Shown: piece after piece, positions 13,159-25,300 of the stretch
Numbering within the stretch: the stretch's first letter is position 1
Layout of the letters: every line of letters begins with the position of its first letter
Assembly (NCBI GenBank): GCA_035578905.1
Contig: JAQJVL010000005.1
Coordinates: forward strand, 248,001-312,000
DNA length: 64,000 nucleotides
Direction: 5' to 3'
DNA from: Stictocephala bisonia
Taxonomy: Eukaryota > Arthropoda > Insecta > Hemiptera > Membracidae
Translations under genes and position numbers: made by a program
The notes under the pieces: generated by a model
Databases searched by the model: none
Seen by the model: the letters and a program-made list of their open reading frames with translations, nothing else
What the model was told of the DNA's origin: nothing

Positions 13159-13873
13159 ACTTAATCCTTTGCTACAGAGTAGGTACGGCACCCAAGTTTG
13201 ACTTAATACTTACCTACAGAGTAGTTACGGCACCCAAGTTTGACTTAATACTTACCTACAGAGTAGGTGCGTCACCCAAGTTGACCTAATCCTTACCTAC
13301 AGAGTAGGTGCGTCACCCAAGTTGACCTAATCCTTACCTACAGAGTAGGTACGGCACCCAAGTTTGACTTAATCCTTACCTACAGAGTAGGTACGTCACC
13401 CAAGTTGACCTAATCCTTACCTACAGAGTAGGTACGGCACCCAAGTTTGACCTAATCCTTACCTACAGAGTAGGTATGGCACCCAAGTTTGACTTAATAC
13501 TTACATACAGAGTAGGTTGCGTCACCCAAGTTGACTTAATCCTTACCTACAGAGTAGGTGCGTCACCCAAGTTGACCTAATCCTTACCTACAGAGTAGGT
13601 GCGTCACCCAAGTTTGACCTATCCTTACCTACAGAGTAGGTACGGTACGGCACCCAAGTTTGACTTAATACTTACCTACAGAGTAGTTGTGTCACCCAAG
13701 TTGACCTAATCCTTACCTACAGATTAGGTGCGTCACCCAAGTTTGACCTAATCCTTACCTACAGAGTAGGTACGGCACCCAAGTTTGACTTAATACTTAC
13801 CCACAGAGTAGTTGTGTCACCCAAGTTGACCTAATCCTTACCTACAGAGTAGGTGCGGCAACGAAGTTTGACG
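13159..13873. repeat. 41-42-bp minisatellite, 17 units, each with a dyad
   Basis: The unit is ttacctacagagtaggtacg, then gcacccaagtttgactta, then atac/atcc. Two interspersed types are seen: tacggcacccaagtttgact and tgcgtcacccaagttgacct. Most units contain the inverted repeat ACCTAC-AGA-GTAGGT. One unit near 13633 has a local duplication (tacggtacgg). Confidence 0.95.
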
Positions 13874-16379
13874 TGTTCAGATAAGGTTCCTAGAGCAACT
13901 GTTAGAGCAAGAATTATGTCATTATTATGATATCCAATGTTTCTTAGAAGGCTTCTTAAACATATGAACAAATAACCTGCTGACTATTGATTACCCTTAG
14001 GTAACTCAGAGCCTACGGACATGTGCTGCCCTTGCAGAAATGTCAGATAATTCGAGATAATTCTTGGCATGTTTATTTAAATTGAAATATGAATTTGTCT
14101 AATATCAATATGGTACTTACTGTATACATAAAACAAATATTTAAAAAGATTTTTAGCTGCAAAATTTCGTCTATCGTAAAAAAATGTTATCGCGTTAAAA
14201 TTGATGAATCTAACACTATAAAGCAGGATTTTGAATTTGTTCGTTTGATCATGATTTCAGTGTTAATTTCTACCCATGTACAAAAATTCAAAATTGATGT
14301 ACATGTTTCTTAAACATCAAGGGATAACGCGTATTGTTGTCTGCAAGTTATATATCGTATGGCTTTCAATGCCAGGTAACAAAATAAAAGGAGCAGAGGA
14401 ATACAAAATAAATAATTAGATTGACAATTGATAGTCTAAATAAAATCCAAAATACACAACTGAGTGGTAATAAAATAACAAACTTAGCTGTGTTTTCAAA
14501 ATGCTACGCAGTAAAATTGTTTGCAATTAAATATAATTCTTTGTTCCGAACATTCAGTTACATTACTTGAAAACCTTTTTAATACACAACGGCCTTGAAA
14601 GTACTTTTCTAATACAACATATACGCGAATAAAAGAAACCAAGCAATTACTACTTTTTAAGAGTGGACAAATTCATTTTGGAAAAACTAAAAATATCAAT
14701 CGAGAACAATTCTACGATATCAGCTCTTCCTTTTCATATCCATTTTGAATCAATATTCTATTGATAACAAATATAATGTATAACCTACTTTTTTTGCGAA
14801 GCTGTGTGAATCAATTTTACCTGTAGGTAAAATAACTGTGCAGACCACGTTACAATTTTTAAATATGCAAATACTTATCAGTAACATTGATGCTTTAATT
14901 GTAACGTAAACAAACTTAATGGCATGTTTCTGACAGCAAAAAGTAGTTGGGAATATTGTATTTGGTTTATAAATAACTTTTTCACCAGCAATTGTTTCCG
15001 TGATCTGGTATCACATTTCTGGTATGGACGTGTTTAAAAGAAAAAAGTAAGTAATGAACGAGGGTTTCATCACTTCTTTACTAACACAGTATTCGCAGAT
15101 TCGTTGTTTAAAGTTGGCGTGACAAAACTGCTTCATTCAATGTATTTGTGATCATAACTGTAAAACCGGTACTAGTGTCGTTTATCTTGCCGTAAGTAAT
15201 ATTCCTGCATTGTTTAGTTCATGCGGACAAACATCATACGTAAGAACCATACCTCTGTATCTGCATCCAAGGTGATGGCTCCATGCTTCTGTGCCCTAAA
15301 GACATCATTCATAAAAACAAACTCTGTATCTGCAGCCGAATCACACCATTCTTTATTGCAGCGTCATTAAACAATGTTTCGCAATCATAAATATAAATTT
15401 ATTTAAATTTTGGCAGTCACACTGCATCAAAATCTCATTCAGACATACAAATCTATCTTGCAATTACACTCCATTCACTCGCCAATTTTCTCTCTTCCAA
15501 CGTGATGCTAATGAATTTGATGGCACCGTGCTCTTGTCTATCCTGTATGTCACCATTTCGTTGACGTTAAAAATTACTGTTACTCGTTTTTAGCGTTTTG
15601 AATGTTCAGGTGTTTTTATCGAATTTGTTGAGAAAACGAATATCTCTTCGATACAAATCCAACAGAGATATTCGCGATCTCCTGGAACCACGAACACAGA
15701 TTGCGTGCCCAGGATGTAATTGGTTGGTCAATAACAAGATTGCTCATTTTTGTCTGTTGTTTGAAGATGGGAATCGCAGACAAAGTGCGCTCGGGACTTT
15801 GTATGTGAATTCCCGTTCGGTAGTTTTTTCTATCTCGTCTCAACGTGTGTGTGTCGCAGTCTTATCTCAATGCACAGTTACACAAGCAAAATAAAGTGGT
15901 TTGCAAAATGTAGAGACTTGGCAAAGTCAAAAGTTGTACATTTTAAAATGATTATTTACATGACTCAAAAGTTCAACTGTGCGACTATTTTATTCACCTT
16001 TCTTGAACTATGTACATTCTCAACAATTTGTTATTTGCAGATGCCTCCCACAACTCCAATCCGTAGGTTAGATGTGGGTTAATAATATGAATATGCCGTT
16101 GTCGATTCCTGACTGGGGCACTCTCTGGCTAAGGACCTCAGAACACAAATGCCTTAGGACAACTTTGAGCATATGTAGTCGATACGGTGACCCGAGCCAA
16201 CTTTGATCATGGAATATTGCTATGAATTACGCAAAACTGACTTCCTCAAGCAAGGTGTATGCCAACATAATGGATGTTCCCTAAATTGAATTTATTGAAC
16301 CTGAAGTGAAATTCGAAACATCGAATTTTGAACAGTTGTATTGAGATTAAGGCTATTTTAATTCCCCTAGTTCCCCTTA
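13874..16379. other. AT-rich stretch, no gene recognised
   Basis: About 2.5 kb of unique-looking sequence. Short frames at 14089-14313 (+), 15598-15894 (+, 98 residues) and 15616-15843 (-) overlap each other or lack any domain I know. At 15250-15350 the phrase ctctgtatctgca recurs about 75 bp apart. No RNA gene or terminal repeats seen. Confidence 0.5.
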
Positions 16380-16479
16380 ATTACTTAAAAAACTGAGGGG
16401 AAACTCTTTGATTAAGAGAATAGTTTAGTGCTGGAAACAGTTGTTTGTATCAACAAATGATTGTTGTTCCGAAATAGAA

Positions 16480-17230
16480 TTTGATTTGCTTGTCAAACAG
16501 TCGTGGCGTCAGTATACGCACAAGTTTTACGTGCAGCAGAGATTGATATGCATAACAAACAAAACAAACGAACTAAGATCTACCCCTGTGGAATGTCATA
16601 TTTAAGTGGAATCGGTTTGAAATTTGGACAACTTGAGAGGCACGCCTCGATTGCCATATTTTGTCTAGCAATGCTACTTCTTGGCCAACACAGTCAAATG
16701 CTTTTGATAAGTTGACACTTAATGTAGGATTCCGACATCTTACTCCTCCAAAACAATATCGTCGATTTCCCCTTTCTTAAACCAATTTGATCATCAGAAA
16801 GCTGGCTGTGTTTGTTCAACAATTTGATCATCAGAAAGCTGGCTGTGTTTGTTCAACAATTTAAGCATTCCAGTCATAAAAAGTGTTTCTAATATTTTGC
16901 TCAGAATTAGAAAATCGGAACAGGCCGATAATTATTTGTTTTCCAGAGATAGTATTTTTCAAAGTTGGGCTAACTTTAGCTATTTGATGGACTGACGGAA
17001 ACCCCTTGATTAAGAGAGTAGTTAATGAATTGGGTTAATGATCTGATTATATGCTTAAAGTATTTTTTGGTGAGCCAAATTAACAGCAAATTAATATCGT
17101 TAGGTTTTTCTGCAGGTAGCCGCTGTTTGACTTTTTCAAGTTCTTCCTCAACGGTGCCAACGCAAATAACGCTAGTGGAGTTTCCTTTTGGTAAGGACGG
17201 GCAAGTCGATCGACACTTTTAGAAAACATT
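16480..17230 (-). pseudogene. LINE 1 reverse transcriptase fragment, catalytic site damaged
   Basis: Reading the minus strand from right to left across frames, RT landmarks appear in order: SLNQGV (block 0, about 17010), NNYRPV (about 16930), QIGLRKGKST (about 16765-16790), NLSKAFDCV (about 16688-16715, block A), DIPQG followed by a stop (about 16583, block B), and AYTDATTV (16493-16517, block C). Block C should read (F/Y)ADD; here the second aspartate is alanine. Stops and shifts occur between nearly all blocks. Clearly dead RT. Confidence 0.82.
16784..16857. repeat. 37-bp tandem duplication inside LINE 1 RT
   Basis: The segment starting aatttgatcatcagaaagct occurs twice in immediate succession (16784-16820, 16821-16857) with no differences. 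37 is not a multiple of 3, so it shifts the RT frame. Perfect identity indicates a recent event relative to the decayed LINE. Confidence 0.95.
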
Positions 17231-17499
17231 TTTGATCTTGAGACGTCGTATGATTTCTCAGGTTCGATGACTTTTCTGTAGATCCTTTTGTGATTTTAGA
17301 AACAATTTTAAAATGTCTCTTTGGAATTTGTTTTTTTTTTTATTTAACAGAAAAAATTAGTTTCTCTCTTGGACCCAAAGTTCCTTTTTTGAAAAATTTG
17401 GACAGGCGTTGGTATATTTTTTAGGACAGCATAAATTAATATGGAAATTAAAAAGTCACTGAACATTTTAAAATGCTGTTCTGCAGATTTTTAAGGGTC

Positions 17500-18135
17500 T
17501 CAGAAATTCCACTTTTCTTTAGACAGCCAGGAGTTGAAGAGAGCAGTATTTTCTGGCCTGGTGTCTCTTATCATTGTACTAATTTTTGGCTCACTTTCCA
17601 TTTTTACTCTACTAATTAAAACCTCTTGCCGTAGTGGTCCGATGTAGCTGTGTTGACCACTGACACTGGCAGGTCGATCGCTGATTGTGTTATTGCTGAA
17701 ACTCGCGTTGGCATTTTGACCAGCAACCCTGGACCAAAATGTCTTCAAAAAATAAACCACCCGTTTTGTTATTAGATTTCGGTGTAGTATGTCAGTGTTG
17801 AAATTACCCATCAAAATATAATGTTATCTGTGGGCTGTTAGGTTAGTGAGTAAAGCTACAAATTTAGGAAAAATCCTCTTTTTATGTGAGAGACCGGTCC
17901 ATTTAAATGACGATCAATTTAGAATTTGACAAATGAATATTTATTACGGCTGCTCAAAATCTTGTCGGTGTCTGTAAGTGAAAATGTTCCAAAAATGAAA
18001 TATTGTCTTTAAAATATAGTGAACCCTCAATACCTCCTTTAGAGAGTTGTCGACAGTAAGAGTTGCTGATTTGAAGTTAAGCACTTTACACAGATCTTCT
18101 TGTTGTTGAAACCGTTCTTGGTTACAACAAATATG
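17500..18135 (-). pseudogene. LINE 1 endonuclease C-terminal part and EN-RT linker
   Basis: The minus-strand frame from 17814 to 17500 begins with MGNFNTDIL, matching the conserved GDFN-D motif of apurinic-type LINE endonucleases with D changed to N. It continues with NTISDRPA, which corresponds to the ISDH motif with H changed to R. The tail ending FNSWLSKEKW matches the usual linker before RT. Upstream (17815-18135) short frames such as DIFVVTKNGF look like earlier EN pieces. The lost catalytic D and H make it inactive. Identification rests on motif order; a protein search would settle the clade. Confidence 0.72.
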
Positions 18136-18171
18136 TCATTTTTATGCCCTCACACTTGAGCGAGTTCGCTT

Positions 18172-19604
18172 AGTTTGTTAGTGGCGAATTGAGCCAAAGA
18201 CAAACTGGACCACCATTTAAAATCCGGTGAGGACAAAGTGGGTCAAAGACAAACCGAACCACTCCGAAATGTGGTCCAGGTTGTCCCTGTGAAGGAAAGA
18301 CAAACTTAACCACTTTAGGTGTTGAATGTAACTGTACGAGGAACATAATAAATAAGACATTTAAATGATAAAGAAAATAACATAAATAATAAGTTAATTG
18401 TTTATAAATCTCAATTAAACGTTGACTGATTGAAAAATATAAATATGCAAAGAAAAATAATTTATTGTTAATTGCAATACCACATCAGTGACATTAAACA
18501 AACAATTTCGGACATTTAAAGATAGTAAACAGAATTAAAAACCTCTTAAAATGTATGTTGATAATTTTCTAGAAATATTTCATTTAGCATTAAGATACAG
18601 GAAAATATCTTTATACTGGTCTTCACTACTAATTTGATACTTTTAAAAGCTTTTGAGAAGTTACCAAGTAATCGGAATGTAAAATATCCCGTGCCTCTTT
18701 TTAAATTTTTATCATGGTCGGATTTATTGATTTCTTACCTAAATGGATCACTATAAATAGTGACAGGCAGTGTTGGCCTCATACTGCAAATGCCTGGGTT
18801 GGTTCGTACAATAGCAATTGTACAGAAATCTGCCGACATGTAGAATATATAAAGCCGGGTTGAATATAAAGTTTACCTTTAAAAATGTGATTCTTTCGTT
18901 GACTTAATTATTTATAAAATCAAATGAACGTAACTTAATTTATTCCAAACCGAATCGTACATTTCACCGATTTTTTATAGTGAATGTAACAAAAGATAGC
19001 TAGCTATACATGGAATCTTAGAACTTAGGCTTAAGTGGCCGGTGTCATAACTAGAATCCACATTTTCCGGAGACAACCGCGTCAAGGTGCTATCTACAAT
19101 ATTTACAAGATGACCAATGTTAATCTTGTAACCAAGATGGTTATGTTGTATATTATAGATAGTACCTTGACGGGTTGTCACCGGAAAATGTAGATTCTAG
19201 CTATATATGGAACACTGAAAAAACTTGTTCTTACAACTGTTACAATTAAAACATATTAGGCTAAATTGTAAATTATAATAGCATTAAATTGATAAAAAGA
19301 TATTTAGCTTCAAAAACCTAAATCTAGTGATATTACAGTAACCAGTCATGGGGAAAACTAAAAACCTTTGGAAGTGGCTCAGTTTAGTCTTTCACGTAAT
19401 GACAAACTGACTATCTGATATTTTAGGACATGTGTGATAAATTGACCCACCGATAACCTATACCACTCCGATAAATGGCCCAGTTTTACCATAGACGAAA
19501 ACACAATCTGAGCCATCTTGGAATTTTGCACGCAACGGACATAGTGTCCCAACGACAAACTCTCCCACCGAAACTGGCCCAGTTTGTTTTTGGCCCACTT
19601 TATC
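18172..19604. mobile_element. inverted-repeat (foldback-like) element of about 1.4 kb
   Basis: The segment at 18232-18260 (gacaaagtgggtcaaagaca) matches the reverse complement of 19576-19604 (gataaagtgggccaaaaaca) at 23 of 29 bases. On the left, related subunits spaced about 55 bp apart (gagccaaagacaaactggac, gggtcaaagacaaaccgaac, ggaaagacaaacttaac) form a short degenerate tandem. The right side (19370-19604) has similar pieces in opposite orientation (gcccagtttgtttttggccc). No open frame. It contains a separate palindromic element at 19050-19203. Exact ends and target duplication were not resolved. Confidence 0.55.
19050..19203. mobile_element. palindromic MITE-like element, about 154 bp
   Basis: Left arm 19050-19102 (starting actagaatccacattttccg) is complementary to right arm 19151-19202 (ending ccggaaaatgtagattctag) over about 50 bp with a few mismatches. 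The loop holds two smaller hairpins (acaagat/atcttgt and taacc/ggtta). It would fold into a long stem. No coding capacity. The flanks (actatacatggaat, ctatatatggaac) may include degenerate extensions. Likely a foldback MITE; superfamily unknown. Confidence 0.75.
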
Positions 19605-20040
19605 TATGAGTCTTTTTGTCGCGTCCTCTGACTGGCTATGAGCTCATTGACGGAGCAGCGTCCTTTGGCCATTATAATCGGCATTACCAGAAAAGCCCTC
19701 TTGTTGTTTGATTTGACCTCATCTGGAGATAGAACTGAGACAAAACATTGTTTTCAGTCTTGCTAACATTTCGATAAAAAAAGTAGGACTTACGCCTCTT
19801 TGGATTTCCTGACGAACTATAGGTCTTTTTTTACTTTAATCGCAAAAGCATGAACAATTTCGATGTTCAATTTACATTTTACATTCATTTTATGTTCCAT
19901 AGTGCAAAATTAACACCTAGGGGCTCATCCCTAGGTTTAAAAATGTGAACCCCTAAGTCTAAAGATATGAAAACAGAAATTGACTAACAATCAGCATTAA
20001 CCCGTTGAATGACATGATCACTGTCCCAGCACGACTACGG
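19605..20040. other. AT-rich spacer
   Basis: Nothing recognised apart from a small inverted repeat around 19915-19935 (cctagg...cctagg). Confidence 0.45.
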
Positions 20041-20580
20041 AATGTGGAATGTAAACTATACTATTTTTTAACGAAATATAGTTCTACTCTAACAATAATA
20101 CCTGGAAGATTTGAGCAAAACAATCCATGTTAAGCGTAAATATGTTCACTTCTTGTGCAGGTCAAACTGTAAATTGCTCTTTGCCAGAGCTACCCATCTT
20201 GATGTGGCTGACCCCGCGAGAGAACAAAGCTCAACCATTCAGCCAGGTCATACTCTCAATGCTGCGGGCGCGCCCAATAATCCTTTTGTGTCTATCCAGG
20301 TCGGCAGGTCCGCCTTGGAAGATAATCGCCCATTTCTCTCACTGAGTCCGTCCTCGGTGTTAAGTGAAGACGTAGTAGTCGCACACGTCGACGTGATGGT
20401 GCAAATAATTGACCTGCTGCAAATCCTAACGTGACTGAAGGGGGAGGGGACTGGAGGGAGAAGACTTGTACCAGAATTAGCACAAGTATATAGGTGGGTG
20501 AGGGGGGTCTGAGACAAAACTAAAAATAGGCGAATCCCGGGCGCGCGGACCTGGCAAGTCAACTGCTTCACCACATCCCA
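20041..20580 (-). mobile_element. possible tRNA-like SINE, GC-richer patch
   Basis: On the minus strand from 20575 leftward, tggtgaagcag (20563-20573) fits a Pol III A box. About 34 bp on, cccgggattcgcc (20529-20541) is B-box-like but imperfect. A GC-rich body without A/B structure follows. Base composition is clearly higher in GC than the neighbours. Overlapping frames of about 100 residues on both strands (20111-20434 +, 20248-20574 -) are probably chance in GC-rich DNA. An old host exon is the alternative. Confidence 0.4.
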
Positions 20581-21585
20581 CTACTCATCCCTCCCCTTTC
20601 CACTGAGAGCCACGTCGATTGCATTCGTTAAAGCTAATTGTTCTTGAAATAGCGTACAATACACCTTTCATCAGAAATTTACGAAAACCTCTGTAGTAAT
20701 ACAATAATTACATTACTATAAGTACATTATTACAATAAGTGTTTTTTTCTTTGTTGTGAATGATATATCAATTCAAATACAAAAGACTTGCAGGCGACCT
20801 CCCTTCCTCTTAATTTTTCATCCCAGCGTTGCTTATCTTTTCAAACCTTAACTAATTGTGGTATAGTTGCCGGTTTGTATAGTAGGCTTGCCAGGGGCGT
20901 TTCCAAACTCACCAATGGTTTGAGGGTCGTTTATAAAATCCTAACGAACCAACTTCTGTCCCTTGGTCAGGTAGACAGTCCCCAGCCTCCCGCAACCCTC
21001 GCCCCAGAATATATGGAATGTCCACGCCACCCCACTCTGCAAGTCAAGGCAGATGTCACTGAAGAGTGAAGATGTCATTCTATCGCTAATATTGATAAGT
21101 AGAGAAGGAGTGTGTTGTGGATAATTTGTTAGTCAGCGAAACCAAGTGGCCCAAATGGTGAACAATAATTTCAAATTTGTGTAGATATTTTCAGTGAAGA
21201 GAAGGTAAACTGAGCATGTTTAAAAAAAGTGGGAAATGTTTGCAACATAGTACATCGCTATAAAACCTGGGTGCCAATTGTAGTTTTATAGATAGTTAAC
21301 ATATTTGTATTTTATGTTTTTATATATTAAATTATAATATTTTTTACTTCTTTTTTAAGACTTGTGAGTTTATTTTAAAATTTTACATGTAGTGTACGTG
21401 TTTTTAAGTAACTAAAACAATGTTAACACTTTCAAATTTATATTAACGTTTGATTATCCTTATCAATCACACTTAAAAATGGAAACAGTGATAATAAAAA
21501 AAGGTTGTAGGCCTAAAGTACTCACCTTGAAGTAACCATCTGCAACACTGCATTTAAATAGGTTGCAGTGATAATAAACACACTA
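20581..21585. other. spacer, no gene recognised
   Basis: Includes a GC-richer stretch at 20780-21070 with a 93-codon plus-strand frame (MQATSLPLNFSSQ...) without known domains, then AT-rich sequence. No RNA gene seen. Confidence 0.45.
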
Positions 21586-21955
21586 CAATGGTACTGACCC
21601 ACCCATATACTTCAATAGTCATATAATCGTGGTAATGATCACATGAAAGTTAGTAAGATACATGTACAATGGTATTGACCCACCCACCCGCCCATACACT
21701 TACAATGTTATTGACCCACCCACCCACCCATACATGCACAATAGTATTGACCCACCCACCTGCCCATACATGTACAATGGTACAAAAACACCACCCATGG
21801 TATTGAATGACCCACCCACCCATACATGTACAATGGTATTGACTCACCCGCCGGCCAATAAATGTAAATAGTATTGACCCACCCACCCACCCATACACGT
21901 ACAGTGGTATTGACCCACCCGCCCACCCATACACAAACAGTAGTATTGCTATAAA
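21586..21955. repeat. 36-bp C-rich minisatellite with G-quadruplex potential
   Basis: About eight or nine diverged units of the type catgtacaatggtattgacc, then cacccacccgcccata, densest from 21660 to 21950; the first copy (21586-21606) is detached. The plus strand has CCC runs separated by single bases, for example four runs at 21679-21693, 21715-21729 and two further units near 21876 and 21911. The minus strand therefore has four G-runs with 1-base loops. Confidence 0.92.
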
Positions 21956-22393
21956 TGGTTTATTAATCTAAATCCGACAATGGTTATTTAGAATTTTGTT
22001 CCAAGGGAGAGAGTAAATATGCACTGTGTAAGTATGTGACAATTTACGTTGTTTATTATAGAATGAAATATTGTCATTGAAATAATTATTTAATTACAAG
22101 TGTCAAAGCTATTACGTCCAATGAACTGTTAAAGTTTTATTATTTTAACGCCCGGGACTAAGTTACACTTAAGTAATTAAAACACCTGCATGCATATTGC
22201 ATGTATTTTAGAATTTTAACTTTAATCAAGTATACTGTGAGGTAAAAATTAATCATTATATTATTAATTAATATAGTAAATATCTATGATCCTCGGCAGT
22301 TAAAATGCTGAAATATGGAGCTAATCTCTTTCCCAGTATGTTTGTAATTGACACCAGCGGGAGTCGTCTACCTGACCAAGGGGCGGGGAAGTT
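21956..22393. other. AT-rich spacer
   Basis: No gene. 22025-22060 (gtgtaagtatgtgacaattt, then acgttg) weakly resembles the array-flank segment at 10921-10950. Confidence 0.45.
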
Positions 22394-25300
22394 GGTGGCT
22401 CGACAACGTGATATACCCAGTGGTGTATACAATCACCTCATAAATAAACACTACGTGAGGTGGCCAGTGGCGTACTATCGCTTGACAACGTGATATACCC
22501 AGTAGTGTATACAATCACCAAGAGTTTAACACTACGTGAGGTGGCCAGTGGCGTACTATCGCTTGACAACGTGATATACCCAGTAGTGTATACAATCACC
22601 AAGAGTTTAACACTACGTGAGGTGGCCAGTGGCGTACTATCGCTTGACAACGTGATATACCAAGTAGTGTATACAATCACCAAGAGTTTAACACTACTTG
22701 AGATGGCCAGTGGCGTAATATCGCTTGACAACGTGATATACCCAGTAGTGTATACAATCACCAAGAGTTTACCCCTACGTGAGATGGCCAGTGGCGTACT
22801 ATCGCTTGACAACGTGATATACCCAGTAGTGTATACAATCACCGAGTTTAACACTACGTGAGGTGGCCAGTGGGGAACTATCGCTTGACAACGTGATATA
22901 CCCAGTGCTGTATACAATCACCAAGAGTTTAACACTACTTGAGGTGGCCAGTGGGGAACTATCGCTTGACAACGTGATATACCCAGTGCTGTATACAATC
23001 ACCGAGTTTAACACTACGTGAGGTGGCCAGTGGCGTACTATCGCTTGACAACGTGATATACCCAGTAGTGTATACAATCACCAAGAGTTTGACACTACGT
23101 GAGGTGGCCAGTGGGGAACTATCGCTTGACAACGTGATATACCCAGTGCTGTATACAATCACCGAGTTTAACACTACGTGAGGTGGCCAGTGGGGAACTA
23201 TCGCTTGACAACGTGATATACCCAGTGCTGTATACAATCACCGAGTTTAACACTACGTGAGGTGGCCATTGGGAACTATCGCTTGACAACGTGATATACC
23301 CAGTGCTGTATACAATCACCAAGAGTTTAACACTACTTGAGGTGGCCAGTGGCGTACTATCGCTTGACAACGTGATATACCCAGTGCTGTATACAATCAC
23401 CAAGAGTTTAACACTACGTGAGGTGGCCAGTGGCGTACTATCGCTTGACAACGTGATATACCCAGTAGTGTATACAATCACCAAGAGTTTAACACTACGT
23501 GAGGTGGCCAGTGGCGTACTATCGCTTGACAACGTGATATACCCAGTAGTGTATACAATCACCAAGAGTTTAACACTACTTGAGGTGGCCAGTGGCGTAC
23601 TATCGCTTGACAACGTGATATACCCAGTAGTGTATACAATCACCAAGAGTTTAACACTACTTGAGGTGGCCAGTGGCGTACTATCGCTTGACAACGTGAT
23701 ATACCCAGTAGTGTATACAATCACCAAGAGTTTAACACTACTTGAGGTGGCCAGTGGCGTACTATCGCTTGACAACGTGATATACCCAGTAGTGTATACA
23801 ATCACCAAGAGTTTAACACTACTTGAGGTGGCCAGTGGCGTACTATCGCTTGACAACGTGATATACCCAGTAGTGTATACAATCACCAAGAGTTTAACAC
23901 TACTTGAGGTGGCCAGTGGCGTACTATCGCTTGACAACGTGATATACCCAGTAGTGTATACAATCACCAAGAGTTTAACACTACTTGAGGTGGCCAGTGG
24001 CGTACTATCGCTTGACAACGTGATATACCCAGTAGTGTATACAATCACCAAGAGTTTAACACTACTTGAGGTGGCCAGTGGCGTACTATCGCTTGACAAC
24101 GTGATATACCCAGTAGTGTATACAATCACCAAGAGTTTAACACTACTTGAGGTGGCCAGTGGCGTACTATCGCTTGACAACGTGATATACCCAGTAGTGT
24201 ATACAATCACCAAGAGTTTAACACTACTTGAGGTGGCCAGTGGCGTACTATCGCTTGACAACGTGATATACCCAGTAGTGTATACAATCACCAAGAGTTT
24301 AACACTACTTGAGGTGGCCAGTGGCGTACTATCGCTTGACAACGTGATATACCCTGTGGTGTATACAATCACCAAGAGTTTAACACTACGTGAGATGGCC
24401 AGTGGCGTACTATCGCTCGACAACGTGATATACCCAGTGGTGTATACAATCACCAAGAGTTTACCCCTACGTGAGGTGGCCAGTGGTGTACTATCGCTCG
24501 ACAACGTGATATACCCAGTGGTGTATACAATCACCAAGAGTTTAACACTACGTGAGGTGGCCAGTGGCGTACTATCGCTTGACAACGTGATATACCCAGT
24601 AGTGTATACAATCACCAGAGTTTAACACTACGTGAGATGGCCAGTGGCGTACTATCGCTCGACAACGTGATATACCCAGTAGTGTATACAATCACCAAGA
24701 GTTTACCCCTACGTGAGGTGGCCAGTGGTGTACTATCGCTCGACAACGTGATATACCCAGTGGTGTATACAATCACCAAGAGTTTACCCCTACGTGAGGT
24801 GGCCAGTGGTGTACTATCGCTCGACAACGTGATATACCCAGTGGTGTATACAATCACCAAGAGTTTAACACTACGTGAGGTGGCCAGTGGCGTACTATCG
24901 CTTGACAACGTGATATACCCAGTAGTGTATACAATCACCAAGAGTTTAACACTACTTGAGGTGGCCAGTGGCGTACTATCGCTTGACAACGTGATATACC
25001 CAGTAGTGTATACAATCACCAAGAGTTTAACACTACGTGAGGTGGCCAGTGGGGAACTATCGCTTGAGAACGTGATATACCCAGTGGTGTATACAATCAC
25101 CAAGAGCTTACCCCTACGTGAGATGGCCAGTGGGGTACTATCGCTCGACAACGTGATATACCCAGTAGTGTATACAATCACCAAGAGTTTAACACTACGT
25201 GAGGTGGCCAGTGGCGTACTATCGCTTGACAACGTGATATACCCAGTAGTGTATACAATCACCAAGAGTTTAACACTACGTGAGGTGGCCAGTGGCGTAC

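Larger units (their letters stand above)
16380..18135 (-). mobile_element. LINE 1: decayed non-LTR retrotransposon (CR1/L2-like, tentative)
   Basis: Minus-strand remnant of a LINE ORF2. The end of the endonuclease domain comes first (right side), followed by the reverse transcriptase (left side). Frameshifts and stops break it throughout. The order EN, linker, RT fits jockey/CR1-group non-LTR elements. No ORF1 was found. A 37-bp direct duplication (16784-16820 and 16821-16857) lies inside the RT region. The phrase ttgattaagaga with similar surroundings occurs at about 16397 and 17006, possibly an internal duplication. The element end is not defined. Confidence 0.8.

Noticed and set aside
15598..15894. 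98-codon plus-strand frame as a gene
   Set aside because: It overlaps a 75-codon frame on the other strand, has no known motif, and there is no supporting context.
16010..16082. Exon start after ttatttgcag
   Set aside because: The acceptor-like motif is followed by a short frame with a stop and no protein similarity that I can recognise.
20111..20574. Overlapping frames of about 107 codons as a host exon
   Set aside because: Both strands are open in a GC-richer SINE-like patch; no splice pattern or domain.
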